A DNA stretch of 64,000 nucleotides from Chroococcidiopsis thermalis PCC 7203. Its GTDB lineage: Bacteria > Cyanobacteriota > Cyanobacteriia > Cyanobacteriales > Chroococcidiopsidaceae. Position 1 is the first letter of the stretch; every line of letters starts with the position of its first letter. The stretch covers positions 5,692,336-5,756,335 of the forward strand of contig NC_019695.1 in NCBI RefSeq assembly GCF_000317125.1, read 5' to 3'. This document shows, one piece after another, positions 8,807-17,397 of the stretch. The notes beneath the pieces are model-generated. The model was not told where the DNA came from. It did no database searches and saw nothing but the letters and a program-made list of their open reading frames with translations. A program made the translations under genes and the position numbers.

Positions 8807-9382
8807 ATGACCCGCCAGCCTTCCCCTCCAGCAATCGGGGCGATCGTTAAATCTATCCGCAAACGCCGTAATTTGACTCTGGAACAACTCGCTCAACGCT
8901 CTCATGTCTCTAAGTCGATGCTGTCGCAGATCGAACGAGAGTTAACAAATCCGACGATCGCCACTTTATGGAGTCTCGCCCATGCCTTGGATGTCAGTAT
9001 TACCGAGTTAGTCAGTCAAGCGCATGTGGAAACCGCGATCGCGCCTACGAAAATTGAGGTGATGCGATCGCACCATACCCCCACAATCGCCAGCCAAGAT
9101 AGTAAGTGTAAGTTACGAATTTTAAGCCCGATCTCATCTGCTGGTGCTACTGAGTGGTACGAACTGGTGATGCAACCCAATGCCTGTTTGGAGAGCGAAC
9201 CACACGCCTCCGGTAGTTACGAGCATTTAACTGTTTTGCGCGGAAATTTGCTAGTTAAAAGCAGTACATGCGAGCAAACTCTAAACGCAGGCGATACAGC
9301 GAGATATCCTGCGGATCTTCATCACCAGATTCAAAATATTGGCGCGGAGGAAGCACGGGCATTACTCGTTTATGTTTTATAG
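8807..9382 (+). CDS. XRE-family regulator with C-terminal cupin
   Basis: Residues about 10-65 form an HTH_3/XRE DNA-binding domain (IRKRRNLTLEQLAQRSHVSKSMLSQIER, given here only as a motif region). Residues about 115-190 are a small cupin barrel (EPHASGSYEHLTVLRG, then HHQIQNIG). Such proteins usually sense a small metabolite and control adjacent catabolic or salvage genes. The next gene, 129 bases downstream on the same strand, is an adenosine deaminase, so nucleoside metabolism is a plausible target (inference). The ligand cannot be read from the sequence. Confidence 0.85.
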   Translation: MTRQPSPPAIGAIVKSIRKRRNLTLEQLAQRSHVSKSMLSQIERELTNPTIATLWSLAHALDVSITELVSQAHVETAIAPTKIEVMRSHHTPTIASQDSKCKLRILSPISSAGATEWYELVMQPNACLESEPHASGSYEHLTVLRGNLLVKSSTCEQTLNAGDTARYPADLHHQIQNIGAEEARALLVYVL

Positions 9383-9511
9383 CTCCAGTCGCAGTAGAAC
9401 AGGACGAAATTCAATATATTGAAATTATTGTTTGCTTGCGATAAGTTGAGAAGCTGATGCGAATTTTCGCGATCGCTCTAAAAGCGAAAAGATAGCTAAA
9501 AGGTTAAACTC

Positions 9512-10549
9512 ATGCAGCATCCAGCTACAGTTTCTTCAGTCCTCGCTGCCCGACTGCAAGCGATGCCAAAGGCAGAGATCCACGTCCACATTGAAGGCGC
9601 GACGGATGCTGAGACGTTTTATCAGTTGGCGCAACGCCATCGAGTCGATCTGCCTGCTAATTCTTTAGGGGAGTGGAAAGAGTATTTTGAATTTCGTAGT
9701 TTTCCTCATTTTATTCAGGTTTACACTGCTGCTGCGCGCTGCTTGCAAACTCCAGATGATTACAAGTTGATAATTGAGCGTTTCTTTCAGCGGCAGTCAG
9801 AACAAAATATCGTTTATACCGAAGCTTCTCTCAGTGCGTCTTTCTTGACCCAAAAGTTTGAAGATGAAGCGATTTTAGATGCGATCGCCGCTGGACTTGA
9901 AGCCGGACAAGCACAGTATGGCGTTCGAGTCAACTTAATTCCCGATATTGCCCGTGAAATTCCCGATTCTCAAACTCGCGTACTGGAATTTGTCTTGAAA
10001 GGTAAAGAGCGAGGATTATTTATCGGGTTGGGAGTTGGAGGACTTGAAGCTGGCTATCCACCGGAATTATTTACCGAAACATTCGCCCAAGCGCGTCAGC
10101 AAGGATTGAGAGTCGTGGCTCATGCTGGTGAAGTCGTCGGAACTAGAAGTATTTGGGGAGCAGTGAATAGCTTGCAAGCCGAACGAATTGGTCATGGTAT
10201 TCGCTGTTTAGACGATCCGCAATTGGTTGAGGTACTCCGCCAGCGTCAAATTCCCTTGGAGGTTTCGCCGCAAAGTAACTATTGCCTTGGAGTTGTGGGA
10301 CGCGAACAGCCGCATCCGATCCGTCAAATGGTAGATGCAGGACTTTATTGCACTGTCAATTCTGACGATCCGGCAATGTTTTCTACCAGTCTCAATAACG
10401 AATATTTAACGCTAGCATCTCAAGGGTTTTCATGGGAAGAACTATGGCAATTTAACCTCAACACGCTGGCAGCGACTTTTCTATCGGCAACAGAGAAGGC
10501 GAAATATGATGCTCAATGGCAAGCGTTTTTAATCAGTACGGCTATGTAG
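9512..10549 (+). CDS. add: Adenosine deaminase family hydrolase
   Basis: A 345-residue metal-dependent amidohydrolase. The family signatures are in order: AEIHVHIEGA (zinc ligands H24, H26), VVAHAGEVVG (zinc His and catalytic Glu), ERIGHGIRC (catalytic His) and TVNSDDPAMF (zinc Asp). Family members deaminate adenosine, adenine or related purines. The exact substrate is uncertain because bacterial add homologues include adenine deaminases and aminofutalosine deaminases. The XRE-cupin gene upstream may regulate it. A nucleoside hydrolase and a cytosine deaminase lie at the far end of the window. Confidence 0.87.
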   Translation: MQHPATVSSVLAARLQAMPKAEIHVHIEGATDAETFYQLAQRHRVDLPANSLGEWKEYFEFRSFPHFIQVYTAAARCLQTPDDYKLIIERFFQRQSEQNIVYTEASLSASFLTQKFEDEAILDAIAAGLEAGQAQYGVRVNLIPDIAREIPDSQTRVLEFVLKGKERGLFIGLGVGGLEAGYPPELFTETFAQARQQGLRVVAHAGEVVGTRSIWGAVNSLQAERIGHGIRCLDDPQLVEVLRQRQIPLEVSPQSNYCLGVVGREQPHPIRQMVDAGLYCTVNSDDPAMFSTSLNNEYLTLASQGFSWEELWQFNLNTLAATFLSATEKAKYDAQWQAFLISTAM

Positions 10550-10576
10550 TATATTTGTAGCATCTAGAATTCAAGA

Positions 10577-11920
10577 GTGCGATTGATGCCTCATCTGCCC
10601 AAATTTGAATCTTGGCTACAACACCAGCAATCCGATCTGCTAAACACATTGGTACGAGGTGCAAGGGCGGCGCTGAGCGTCCAAATTTTCAGCGCGATCG
10701 CGATCTATATATCTCAAATTTTGCTTGCCCGGTGGCTGGGAGTCACGGAGTATGGAATTTACGATTATGCGATCGCCCTCAGTCTTTCTCTAGCTTTTCT
10801 CGCCGGATTGGGTTTGCCGACTGCGGTTTTACGATTTATCCCCAAATACCAGTTCGAGCAAGATTGGCGACATTTGCGGGGAATTATTTGGGGAAGTTGG
10901 CAACAAACGCTAATCGCTAGTTTGATTACAGCCATATTCAGCACGATTGTATTGCAGTGGCTATCAATACATTACAGGTTAGAGCATTCGCGATCGCTGA
11001 TTTTTGGTGTTTGGAGTGTGCCTTTGATGGCATTGGCTATTCTTCAGCAACAAATCGCTAGAGCCTTTCAAAGAATTACCCTAGCTTATGCTCCATACTT
11101 AATCGCCTATCCGTTAGTATTAATTGCCATTGCCTTTATTTGGCAGCTACATGAGAATTTAAATAGCACAGAGGCGATCGCGCTTTCAATTCTGTCACTG
11201 CTACTGGTTTTGTTAGTTCAAGCACTTCTGTTTTATCGAGAATTAACTACAGAAATCTCTCAAGCTGTTCCTGCTTATGCAATCGGTCAATGGTGGCGAG
11301 TTGCCTTGCCATTGATGTTTCTTGATGGCTCGTCGATTGTGTTGAGCCAAACAGATACGCTCATGCTAGGAGCCATGCTAGGAGCTAAAGCCGTGGGGAT
11401 TTACAGTGCAGCACTCAAAACATCGCTGTGGGTTCATTTCATTCTCACCGCTGTCAATGCAATTTTTGCTCCCATCATCGCTTCGCTACACGCTCAAGGC
11501 GATCGCCAAGGATTGCAGCAGCTCGTATCTACAATTGCGCGGTGGATGTTTTATCCGGCATTGGCAATTGCGATCGGACTCATTGTTTTTGCCGTTCCAG
11601 TGCTGCAATTATTCGGGACAGAATTTACAGCAGCCAGAGGAGCGCTGATCGTGCTGATTCTAGGGCAACTCGTAAACGTGGGTGCGGGTTCGGTGGGATA
11701 CCTGTTGATGATGACAGGCAACCAAAATCCTGCTGCATCAGTGATGGGAATTAGTGCCTTAGTAAATGTCGTTTTAAACCTAATTGGCATCCACTGGTTA
11801 GGAATTTTTGGCGCGGCATTAGCCACGGCATTTTCCATGATGTTATGGAATGTTTGGCTTCATGCCATAGTTGTTAAACGGCTTGATGTTCGTCCCTCAA
11901 TTCTGGCTACCTTCCGATAA
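10577..11920 (+). CDS. Flippase, polysaccharide biosynthesis/MOP family (Wzx-like)
   Basis: A 447-residue integral membrane protein with about 12-14 helices. It begins with the family signature LVRGARAALSVQIFSAIAIYISQ followed by LARWLGVTEYGIYDYA (positions 20-60). Members move lipid-linked oligosaccharides across the plasma membrane for O-antigen, capsule or exopolysaccharide assembly. The GTG at 10577 and ATG at 10586 are both possible starts. It lies 27 bases after the deaminase gene but is unlikely to be functionally linked. A large nucleotide-sugar dehydratase gene lies 2.6 kb downstream, which fits a polysaccharide neighbourhood loosely. Confidence 0.85.
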   Translation: MRLMPHLPKFESWLQHQQSDLLNTLVRGARAALSVQIFSAIAIYISQILLARWLGVTEYGIYDYAIALSLSLAFLAGLGLPTAVLRFIPKYQFEQDWRHLRGIIWGSWQQTLIASLITAIFSTIVLQWLSIHYRLEHSRSLIFGVWSVPLMALAILQQQIARAFQRITLAYAPYLIAYPLVLIAIAFIWQLHENLNSTEAIALSILSLLLVLLVQALLFYRELTTEISQAVPAYAIGQWWRVALPLMFLDGSSIVLSQTDTLMLGAMLGAKAVGIYSAALKTSLWVHFILTAVNAIFAPIIASLHAQGDRQGLQQLVSTIARWMFYPALAIAIGLIVFAVPVLQLFGTEFTAARGALIVLILGQLVNVGAGSVGYLLMMTGNQNPAASVMGISALVNVVLNLIGIHWLGIFGAALATAFSMMLWNVWLHAIVVKRLDVRPSILATFR

Positions 11921-12026
11921 GGCGATCGCTTCTTCAAGAGTCGAAAAGGGTAGGCGGAGAAGTTAGTGATGCGTACGGCGGAGCGTTATCATCAAAAGGG
12001 TTCAGTCATCTGTAAATTTCCTTCGT

Positions 12027-12227
12027 ATGAATAATTTGCAAGAAATCGAACAGGCTGTCAGCCAACTATCAGTAGAGGAGCTTGCCGATTTCCGAGCGTG
12101 GTTTGCAGAATTCGATGCAGCAGTATGGGATCGGCAGTTTGAGGAAGATGTCGCAGCAGGTCGGCTCGATCGTCTGGCTCAACGGGCACTGCAACACTTA
12201 CGTGAAGGACGTTGTACTGACTTGTGA
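12027..12227 (+). CDS. Antitoxin-like protein of a RelE/ParE-type module
   Basis: A 66-residue acidic, helical protein. The pattern QAVSQLSVEELADFRAWFAE, then WDRQFEEDVAAGRLD and ending HLREGRCTDL is typical of small antitoxins encoded just before a RelE-superfamily toxin. The stop codon (12225-12227) overlaps a GTG that opens the downstream toxin frame, the usual translational coupling. The partner is truncated (see next entry), so this antitoxin is now probably an orphan. Confidence 0.75.
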   Translation: MNNLQEIEQAVSQLSVEELADFRAWFAEFDAAVWDRQFEEDVAAGRLDRLAQRALQHLREGRCTDL

Positions 12228-12346
12228 GATATCGTGCGACTCCTGATTTTTGGTATCACTATCGACAGCTACCAAACGAGATTCAGGAACTAGCCGATCG
12301 GTGCTATGAGTTACTGAAACATTCAGAGTGGAGTTCCATATATTAA
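12224..12346 (+). pseudogene. Truncated RelE/ParE-like toxin
   Basis: Starting at the GTG that overlaps the antitoxin stop, the frame reads VRYRATPDFWYHYRQLP, then EIQELADRCYELLK, and then ends after HSEWSSIY at 12346. Toxins of this family begin this way but continue about 50 more residues through a PRHPSL-type segment and the catalytic strands. Only the first 40 codons remain, so the active-site half is missing. Truncation is seen directly; loss of toxicity is inferred. Confidence 0.7.
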
Positions 12347-12422
12347 ATTTTCAATATGTTGAACTCAAGTTAGATTTGAGATATGTTGAGATGATGAGAA
12401 TCTACTCGGTCTCCAACAACTC

Positions 12423-13187
12423 ATGGCAGATATATTCAGCGTTGCGGGTAAAGTTGTTTGCATCACCGGTTCTAGTAGAGGATTGGGCAAAGCTATTGCG
12501 CGAGGTTTTGCCGATCGCGGTGCAAAAGTGGTTATCTCCTCTTGGAATTTAGAGGAACTAGAAGCAACTCAACGCGAGTTTCAGTCACAAGATTTAGAAG
12601 TCTACGCTGTTGAAGTTGATGTCAGTAAACGCGATCGTTGCCAGCAACTCATAGACCGAACAGTAGAGCATTATGGCGCGATCGATATCTTAATTTGCAA
12701 TGCTGGCATCGATATTATTAAACCTGCCGAGCAATACGAAGCGGAAGAATGGGACAAAATTATCGATATTAACTTGCGGGGATACTACTTCTGCGCCCAG
12801 TTCGCCGCCCAACAAATGCTCGATCGCGGCGCTGGTAGTATCATTATGACTTCTTCTATTGCTGGCGCTGTAGGAATACCCGGGTTAGTCCCTTATGCCG
12901 CTTCTAAGGGAGGGATTAATCAAATGGTGCGCACAATGGCTGTGGAATGGGCGCAAAAAGGAGTGAGAGTTAACGCTGTCGCGCCTGGATACATTGACAA
13001 CATGATGGCAGGCGTTGAGTACGACGAAAACAACACTTATCAGCAACGGGTAACGAGATTTACGCCAATGGGAAGGCGAGGAAAAGTAGAAGAATTTCTT
13101 GGTGCATATATTTTCCTTGCCAGCGATGCAGCTTCATACATCACAGGTGAGGTGCTGTATGTAGACGGGGGCTATCATGCAGCGTGA
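12423..13187 (+). CDS. SDR-family NAD(P)-dependent oxidoreductase
   Basis: A classical short-chain dehydrogenase of 254 residues. It has the cofactor motif TGSSRGLGKAIA near residue 15, NAG near 90, catalytic Ser in MTSSIAG (about 140) and YAASKGG (Tyr/Lys, about 155). The C-terminal GEVLYVDGGY is typical of FabG-like and glucose/gluconate dehydrogenase-like SDRs. The substrate cannot be assigned. Its stop overlaps the GTG of the broken transporter gene by four bases, indicating that the two once formed an operon. Confidence 0.85.
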   Translation: MADIFSVAGKVVCITGSSRGLGKAIARGFADRGAKVVISSWNLEELEATQREFQSQDLEVYAVEVDVSKRDRCQQLIDRTVEHYGAIDILICNAGIDIIKPAEQYEAEEWDKIIDINLRGYYFCAQFAAQQMLDRGAGSIIMTSSIAGAVGIPGLVPYAASKGGINQMVRTMAVEWAQKGVRVNAVAPGYIDNMMAGVEYDENNTYQQRVTRFTPMGRRGKVEEFLGAYIFLASDAASYITGEVLYVDGGYHAA

Positions 13188-13646
13188 ATAAAAAACTATT
13201 TGCTCTGTTGGTAACTCTCATCCTCTGGGGTTCTGGCTTTGCTGGCGTGCGGGCAGGTTTACGCGGCTACAGCCCCGAACATTTAGTTGCCTTGCGCTTT
13301 GCGATCGCCTCCCTTGTCCTGGTAGGTTATGCATATCTGACGCGGATGCGTTTGCCACAAGTGAAAGACTTACCCGCGATCGCCCTTGGCGGATTTTTAG
13401 GGATTAGAATCAACTTTAGCGATCGCCTATTTAGGCATTTTTCCCGCTGCGATCGCTTATATGACTTGGACTTACACCCTATCGCAAATTTCTGCCGCCA
13501 AAGCCGCTAGCTATCTTTATCTCGTGCCATTTCTCGCAATTGCGATCGCCTGGATCTGGCTGCAAGAATTACCCAGTTTGTTATCTATAGTCGGTGGAAT
13601 AATTACACTTACGGGTGTCTTCTTGGTCAATCTCCAAGAAACGTAA
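13184..13646 (+). pseudogene. EamA/DMT-type transporter, internally deleted and frameshifted
   Basis: The 5' part encodes the first helices of an EamA permease (LVTLILWGSGFAGVRAGLRG, then helix 2, up to GGFLGI near 13410). The 3' part, in another frame, encodes the last two helices (YLGIFPAAIAYMTWTY, then the SPLYLVPFLAIAIAW-like segment) ending at 13646. A normal protein has ten helices and about 300 residues; only about 150 codons remain and the frames do not match. Roughly half the gene was lost at about 13405-13420, close to HIP1 sites. The overlapping start with the SDR gene is intact. Confidence 0.8.
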
Positions 13647-13875
13647 ATTAGCCTGCATAATCCTTAGATAGTTTCATCAGGTGGGCAATGTCACCCTACA
13701 TTTAGAAAAATTAACAAAACAAATCAAAAACTTAGTTAACATACCTTTCGATTTGGGTATTTTATCAAGAGAGAGTATGGCTACTGTCATTTATGGCAGA
13801 GATTAGGGTAGGAGAGAGCTGAGAAAGCTGAGGAAGAAAAACTACTTTTGACTTCTGACTTTTGAATTTTGATTT

Positions 13876-14472
13876 ATGCAAATTAAAATTTTTAATTCTC
13901 GCAAGCTAAATGAAACGCAAGAAGTTAATCTCTTCCTAGCAACAAACAATTTCCAAAAAGAGTGTTCGATCGGTCGCTCTTCTTCTGCAAGTTTAGTTTT
14001 AGATAGTGCTGATGTTAGCCGTTTACATGGAAAATTTCTTCAGCAAGGTGGCAATCATTACTTTATTGATATTGGAAGTAGAAACGGCTCAATAATTAAT
14101 GGAAAATTAGCTGATGTTAATCAAAAATATCTCCTGAAACCTGGAGATATATTACGGATTGGAGAATTCGTACTGATTTTGGAAGAAGTAGATGTAATTC
14201 GGCAAGACTTAGCCGAGACAGTTTTTAGTCATGCTCATGATGTAGCAATCTCCGATCGCCAAAACCTACAAGAGCAATTTTTGATTGACGAAATTCAACT
14301 TGATGAGAATGGCAGTAATGCAGGAGAAGCAACTGTAATTCAACTACCGTCTATTTTCCCTGAAGCCGCAGAAATTCCTCTGAGCGATCGCCCGACAGAT
14401 ATCGAATTAGATGAAGTCGATCCAATTCTAGAATTAGATCCGTGGCAGGAGCTTGAATCAGAGTTTTATTAG
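13876..14472 (+). CDS. FHA-domain protein
   Basis: Residues about 10-85 form a forkhead-associated domain, which binds phosphothreonine. Its signature residues are present: IGRSSSASLVLDS, then VSRLHGKF and DIGSRNGSIINGK. The remaining 110 residues are acidic and probably disordered. Possible partners in the window are the two Ser/Thr kinases (4063 and 45321), but nothing links them directly. A palindromic repeat follows 18 bases after the stop and may act as the 3' hairpin for this gene and the convergent one. Confidence 0.85.
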   Translation: MQIKIFNSRKLNETQEVNLFLATNNFQKECSIGRSSSASLVLDSADVSRLHGKFLQQGGNHYFIDIGSRNGSIINGKLADVNQKYLLKPGDILRIGEFVLILEEVDVIRQDLAETVFSHAHDVAISDRQNLQEQFLIDEIQLDENGSNAGEATVIQLPSIFPEAAEIPLSDRPTDIELDEVDPILELDPWQELESEFY

Positions 14473-14489
14473 CCACTAATCTCCAGTAA

Positions 14490-14517
14490 GTAGAGACGTT
14501 ACATGTAACGTCTCTAC
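14490..14517. repeat. Palindromic repeat, family 1, copy 3 (perfect 28 bp)
   Basis: A perfect 28-base palindrome with arms GTAGAGACGTTACA and TGTAACGTCTCTAC. It sits between the convergent FHA gene and the dehydratase-EAL gene, so it could terminate both transcripts. This is the cleanest copy of the family. Confidence 0.9.
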
Positions 14518-14550
14518 ACTGACAACTGATAACTGATAACTGACAACTGA

Positions 14551-17397
14551 TTACAAGGGTTGCAACTGCGAACCAATCAGCGTACCAGCAGCATCTTTGT
14601 TAATCGGTTTGGCGAAAAAGTAGCCTTGTCCGTATTGGCATTCCAAAGCGTTGAGTTGTGCTAGCTGAGCCGCAGTTTCTACGCCAGTAACCGTTGTCTC
14701 TACACCCAAGTTGCGAGAGATCGCCACGATTGTTCGCAAAATCTCTAAGCTCTCTTCATCAGTATCAATTTGATTGACGAGGGAACGATCGACGCTGAGG
14801 CGATCGAATTTTTCATAGCACATGCGATTGGGTAGCCTTTGCAGTAAGCTCAAAAATGAATAGCCGATACCCAAATTATCAATTTGCAACTCTACGTTTA
14901 AGGCTTTGAGTTCTATTACCCTTTGATTCGCAAATTCAATATCCGATAAGATGGCGCTTTCAGGAATTTCCAGACGCAAATTTCGAGGATTCAATCCAGT
15001 CTGTTCTAGAACTAGCCCCAACTGCGCCACCAAATTTGGATGAGCGAACTGGGTGTTGGAAAGATTCACGCTCACAGTCAAAGGAATTTTGGGATAGCAC
15101 TCTTGCCACAGGCGTAGCTGTTGACAAGCTTGCCGCAACGACCACCAGCCGATAGTTGAGATCGCGTCTGTTGCTTCTAGAGCAGAAATAAAGTCCGTAG
15201 GTGAAACTATACCTTGCGTGGGGTGCTGCCAGCGTAAGAGCGCTTCAAACCCAACAATTCTATTGGTTTGCAACACAACAATCGGTTGGTAGTGAATCTC
15301 AAATTCACCCTGCTCGAATGCTTGCTCAATTTCCTGTAGCTGAATTTTGGACTGGCGATCGAGTGCAGCAATAGGTGTATCTAGAATATGCTGCCGCTTC
15401 GATCTTGGAACGATAAGTTCATCCAGCAGTTTTTCTTGGCTTGCAGGTAATTGTTTGGGAATTGGAGAGTTTTGTGGCTTATATTCAGGTACGAGCTGTT
15501 GTAATAAGAAGGCGATCGCCGGAGCATCATTTTGCCGCGCGGCATCGCACAGTGCTTCTACCAAAGAATTTAAAGTTTTTGGCGTAAAGTTACTGGCATT
15601 TTTGACAATCAGAATTTTTTCGTGTTCTGTCTTTTCGTACTGTTCGCCAGGAATAAACAGTTCTTCAAATAGCTTTTCTCCTGGTCGCAACCCGGTAAAC
15701 TGAATATTAATGTCTTTATTGACCTGCAATCCAGACAGCCGAATCAAATCTTTCGCTAGATCCACAATCTTCACTGGCTGTCCCATATCTAGCATTAATA
15801 TGGCTCCGCCACAGCCAACAACTGCCGCTTGCAAGACTAATTGCACGGCTTCGGGAATGGTCATGAAATAGCGTCGAATATCGGGATGAGTAACGGTAAT
15901 CGGTCCCCCTTTAGCAATTTGTTGCTTGAAGGTAGGCACGACACTACCTCTGCTACCCAGCACGTTACCAAATCGGACGACGACATAGGGTTTGCCGCTC
16001 TTTTGCGCTGCTTGCAGAACGAGCATTTCGGCAGTCCGCTTGCTAGCTCCCATAATATTAGTTGGGTTGACTGCCTTATCCGTAGAAATCATTACGAATT
16101 GGTTGACATCGTATCTCAGCGCCAGATCGAGCAGGTTTTTCGTCCCCAAGACGTTGTTGGTGATCGCTTCTGGTGAGTTTACCTCCATCAGGGGTACGTG
16201 CTTGTGCGCGGCAGCATGAAAAACGATATCTGGGCGAAATTGGTCAAAAGCATACTCTAAGCGCGATGGAAAGCGAATATCGGCGATAAAAGCGCGCAGG
16301 CGTGGCATATATCCCTGCAACGCGCCGTCTTGCCGTAGCACTTCCATGACTCGTTCTAATTCTTGTTGGATGTAAAAGACCGAATTTTCGCCGTGTCCTA
16401 TCAGCATGATTTCTGCCGGACGACAGCGAAAGACTTGACGGCAAAGTTCGCTACCAATCGACCCACCTGCGCCAGTGATGAGTACTTTCTTACCTGTTAA
16501 TAACTGCGAGACTTTTTGCCCGTCTGTTTGAATTGGTTCCCGACGCAATAAGTCTTCAATTTTGATTTCGCGAATGCTTTCGATCGCCACGCGACCGTTG
16601 AAACCGTTGACGATCTCGCTGACGCTAGGTAAAGTGCTGGTACGCACACCGCTCGATTGGCAGATATCTAAGATCTCGCGAATGACTTCGCCAGGGGCGC
16701 TCGGCATGGCGATCGCGACGCGATCGACGCGCAAGGATCGAACAATTTTCGGGATCTGATGGCGATCGCCAACTACAGGTAAATTGCGAATTCTTAATTG
16801 AAATTTCGCTGGATCGTCGTCGATAAAAGCGATGGGGTAAAGATTGAAGTGTGGGTTCTGCTGCATCTGTTGGGCAATTGTCACGCCTGCATTACCTGCA
16901 CCAACAATTAGCAAGCGTTCGCTACTTTTAGGTTGAGCCTGCCTGTGGTTTGCTCTTTCGACCACTCGAATGCTCAAGCGAAGTCCACCTACGAAGATTA
17001 GGCTGAGCATTCCATCTAGCAGCGCTAGCGATCGCGGCAAGACAGCGGAAAAATTAGACCAGTTATTGAAGGCATAGACAATTATTGTTTCGAGAACAAT
17101 CGCTGCTAGCGTCAGCATGACGATTTGTGTCAGCTCGTCAATACTAGCGTAGCGCCAACACCGTCGATAAAAACCAAAACTATATAAGATGCTCAGTTTT
17201 ACGATGATAAATAGGGTAGAGACGATCGCTAACTGAAGCCCATGAGTGTTGAGGGTTTCAACAATGTTAAATTCGTCCAAGCGCAGGCTTAGTGCTAGGA
17301 CTGGCGCGATCGAAAATACGATTGTATCGAGAATAATAAAATGTCGATTTCTGATTCCCAATAAAGCTTTGGATACTTGTTCTACTATGATTTTCAT
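14551..17397 (-). CDS. Membrane NDP-sugar 4,6-dehydratase fused to a degenerate EAL domain
   Basis: A 948-residue fusion. Residues 20-145 hold about four transmembrane helices. Residues 160-270 are a first Rossmann fold (LLIVGAGNAG). Residues 300-600 are a WbpM/PglF/CapD-type SDR with TGAGGSIGSE (308-317), STDKA (438-442) and the M449-K453 pair that replaces YxxxK in this long dehydratase class. Residues 683-948 are an EAL domain, normally a c-di-GMP phosphodiesterase. EAL at 718-720, N778, E810, D840 and Q924 are kept. The second Asp of the DDFG site is N841, the catalytic Lys position is S868, and the EGVE glutamate (general base) is T904. I infer that the EAL part binds c-di-GMP or is purely structural rather than hydrolysing it, and that it may tune sugar-precursor synthesis. 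Confidence 0.85.
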   Translation of the reverse strand: MKIIVEQVSKALLGIRNRHFIILDTIVFSIAPVLALSLRLDEFNIVETLNTHGLQLAIVSTLFIIVKLSILYSFGFYRRCWRYASIDELTQIVMLTLAAIVLETIIVYAFNNWSNFSAVLPRSLALLDGMLSLIFVGGLRLSIRVVERANHRQAQPKSSERLLIVGAGNAGVTIAQQMQQNPHFNLYPIAFIDDDPAKFQLRIRNLPVVGDRHQIPKIVRSLRVDRVAIAMPSAPGEVIREILDICQSSGVRTSTLPSVSEIVNGFNGRVAIESIREIKIEDLLRREPIQTDGQKVSQLLTGKKVLITGAGGSIGSELCRQVFRCRPAEIMLIGHGENSVFYIQQELERVMEVLRQDGALQGYMPRLRAFIADIRFPSRLEYAFDQFRPDIVFHAAAHKHVPLMEVNSPEAITNNVLGTKNLLDLALRYDVNQFVMISTDKAVNPTNIMGASKRTAEMLVLQAAQKSGKPYVVVRFGNVLGSRGSVVPTFKQQIAKGGPITVTHPDIRRYFMTIPEAVQLVLQAAVVGCGGAILMLDMGQPVKIVDLAKDLIRLSGLQVNKDINIQFTGLRPGEKLFEELFIPGEQYEKTEHEKILIVKNASNFTPKTLNSLVEALCDAARQNDAPAIAFLLQQLVPEYKPQNSPIPKQLPASQEKLLDELIVPRSKRQHILDTPIAALDRQSKIQLQEIEQAFEQGEFEIHYQPIVVLQTNRIVGFEALLRWQHPTQGIVSPTDFISALEATDAISTIGWWSLRQACQQLRLWQECYPKIPLTVSVNLSNTQFAHPNLVAQLGLVLEQTGLNPRNLRLEIPESAILSDIEFANQRVIELKALNVELQIDNLGIGYSFLSLLQRLPNRMCYEKFDRLSVDRSLVNQIDTDEESLEILRTIVAISRNLGVETTVTGVETAAQLAQLNALECQYGQGYFFAKPINKDAAGTLIGSQLQPL

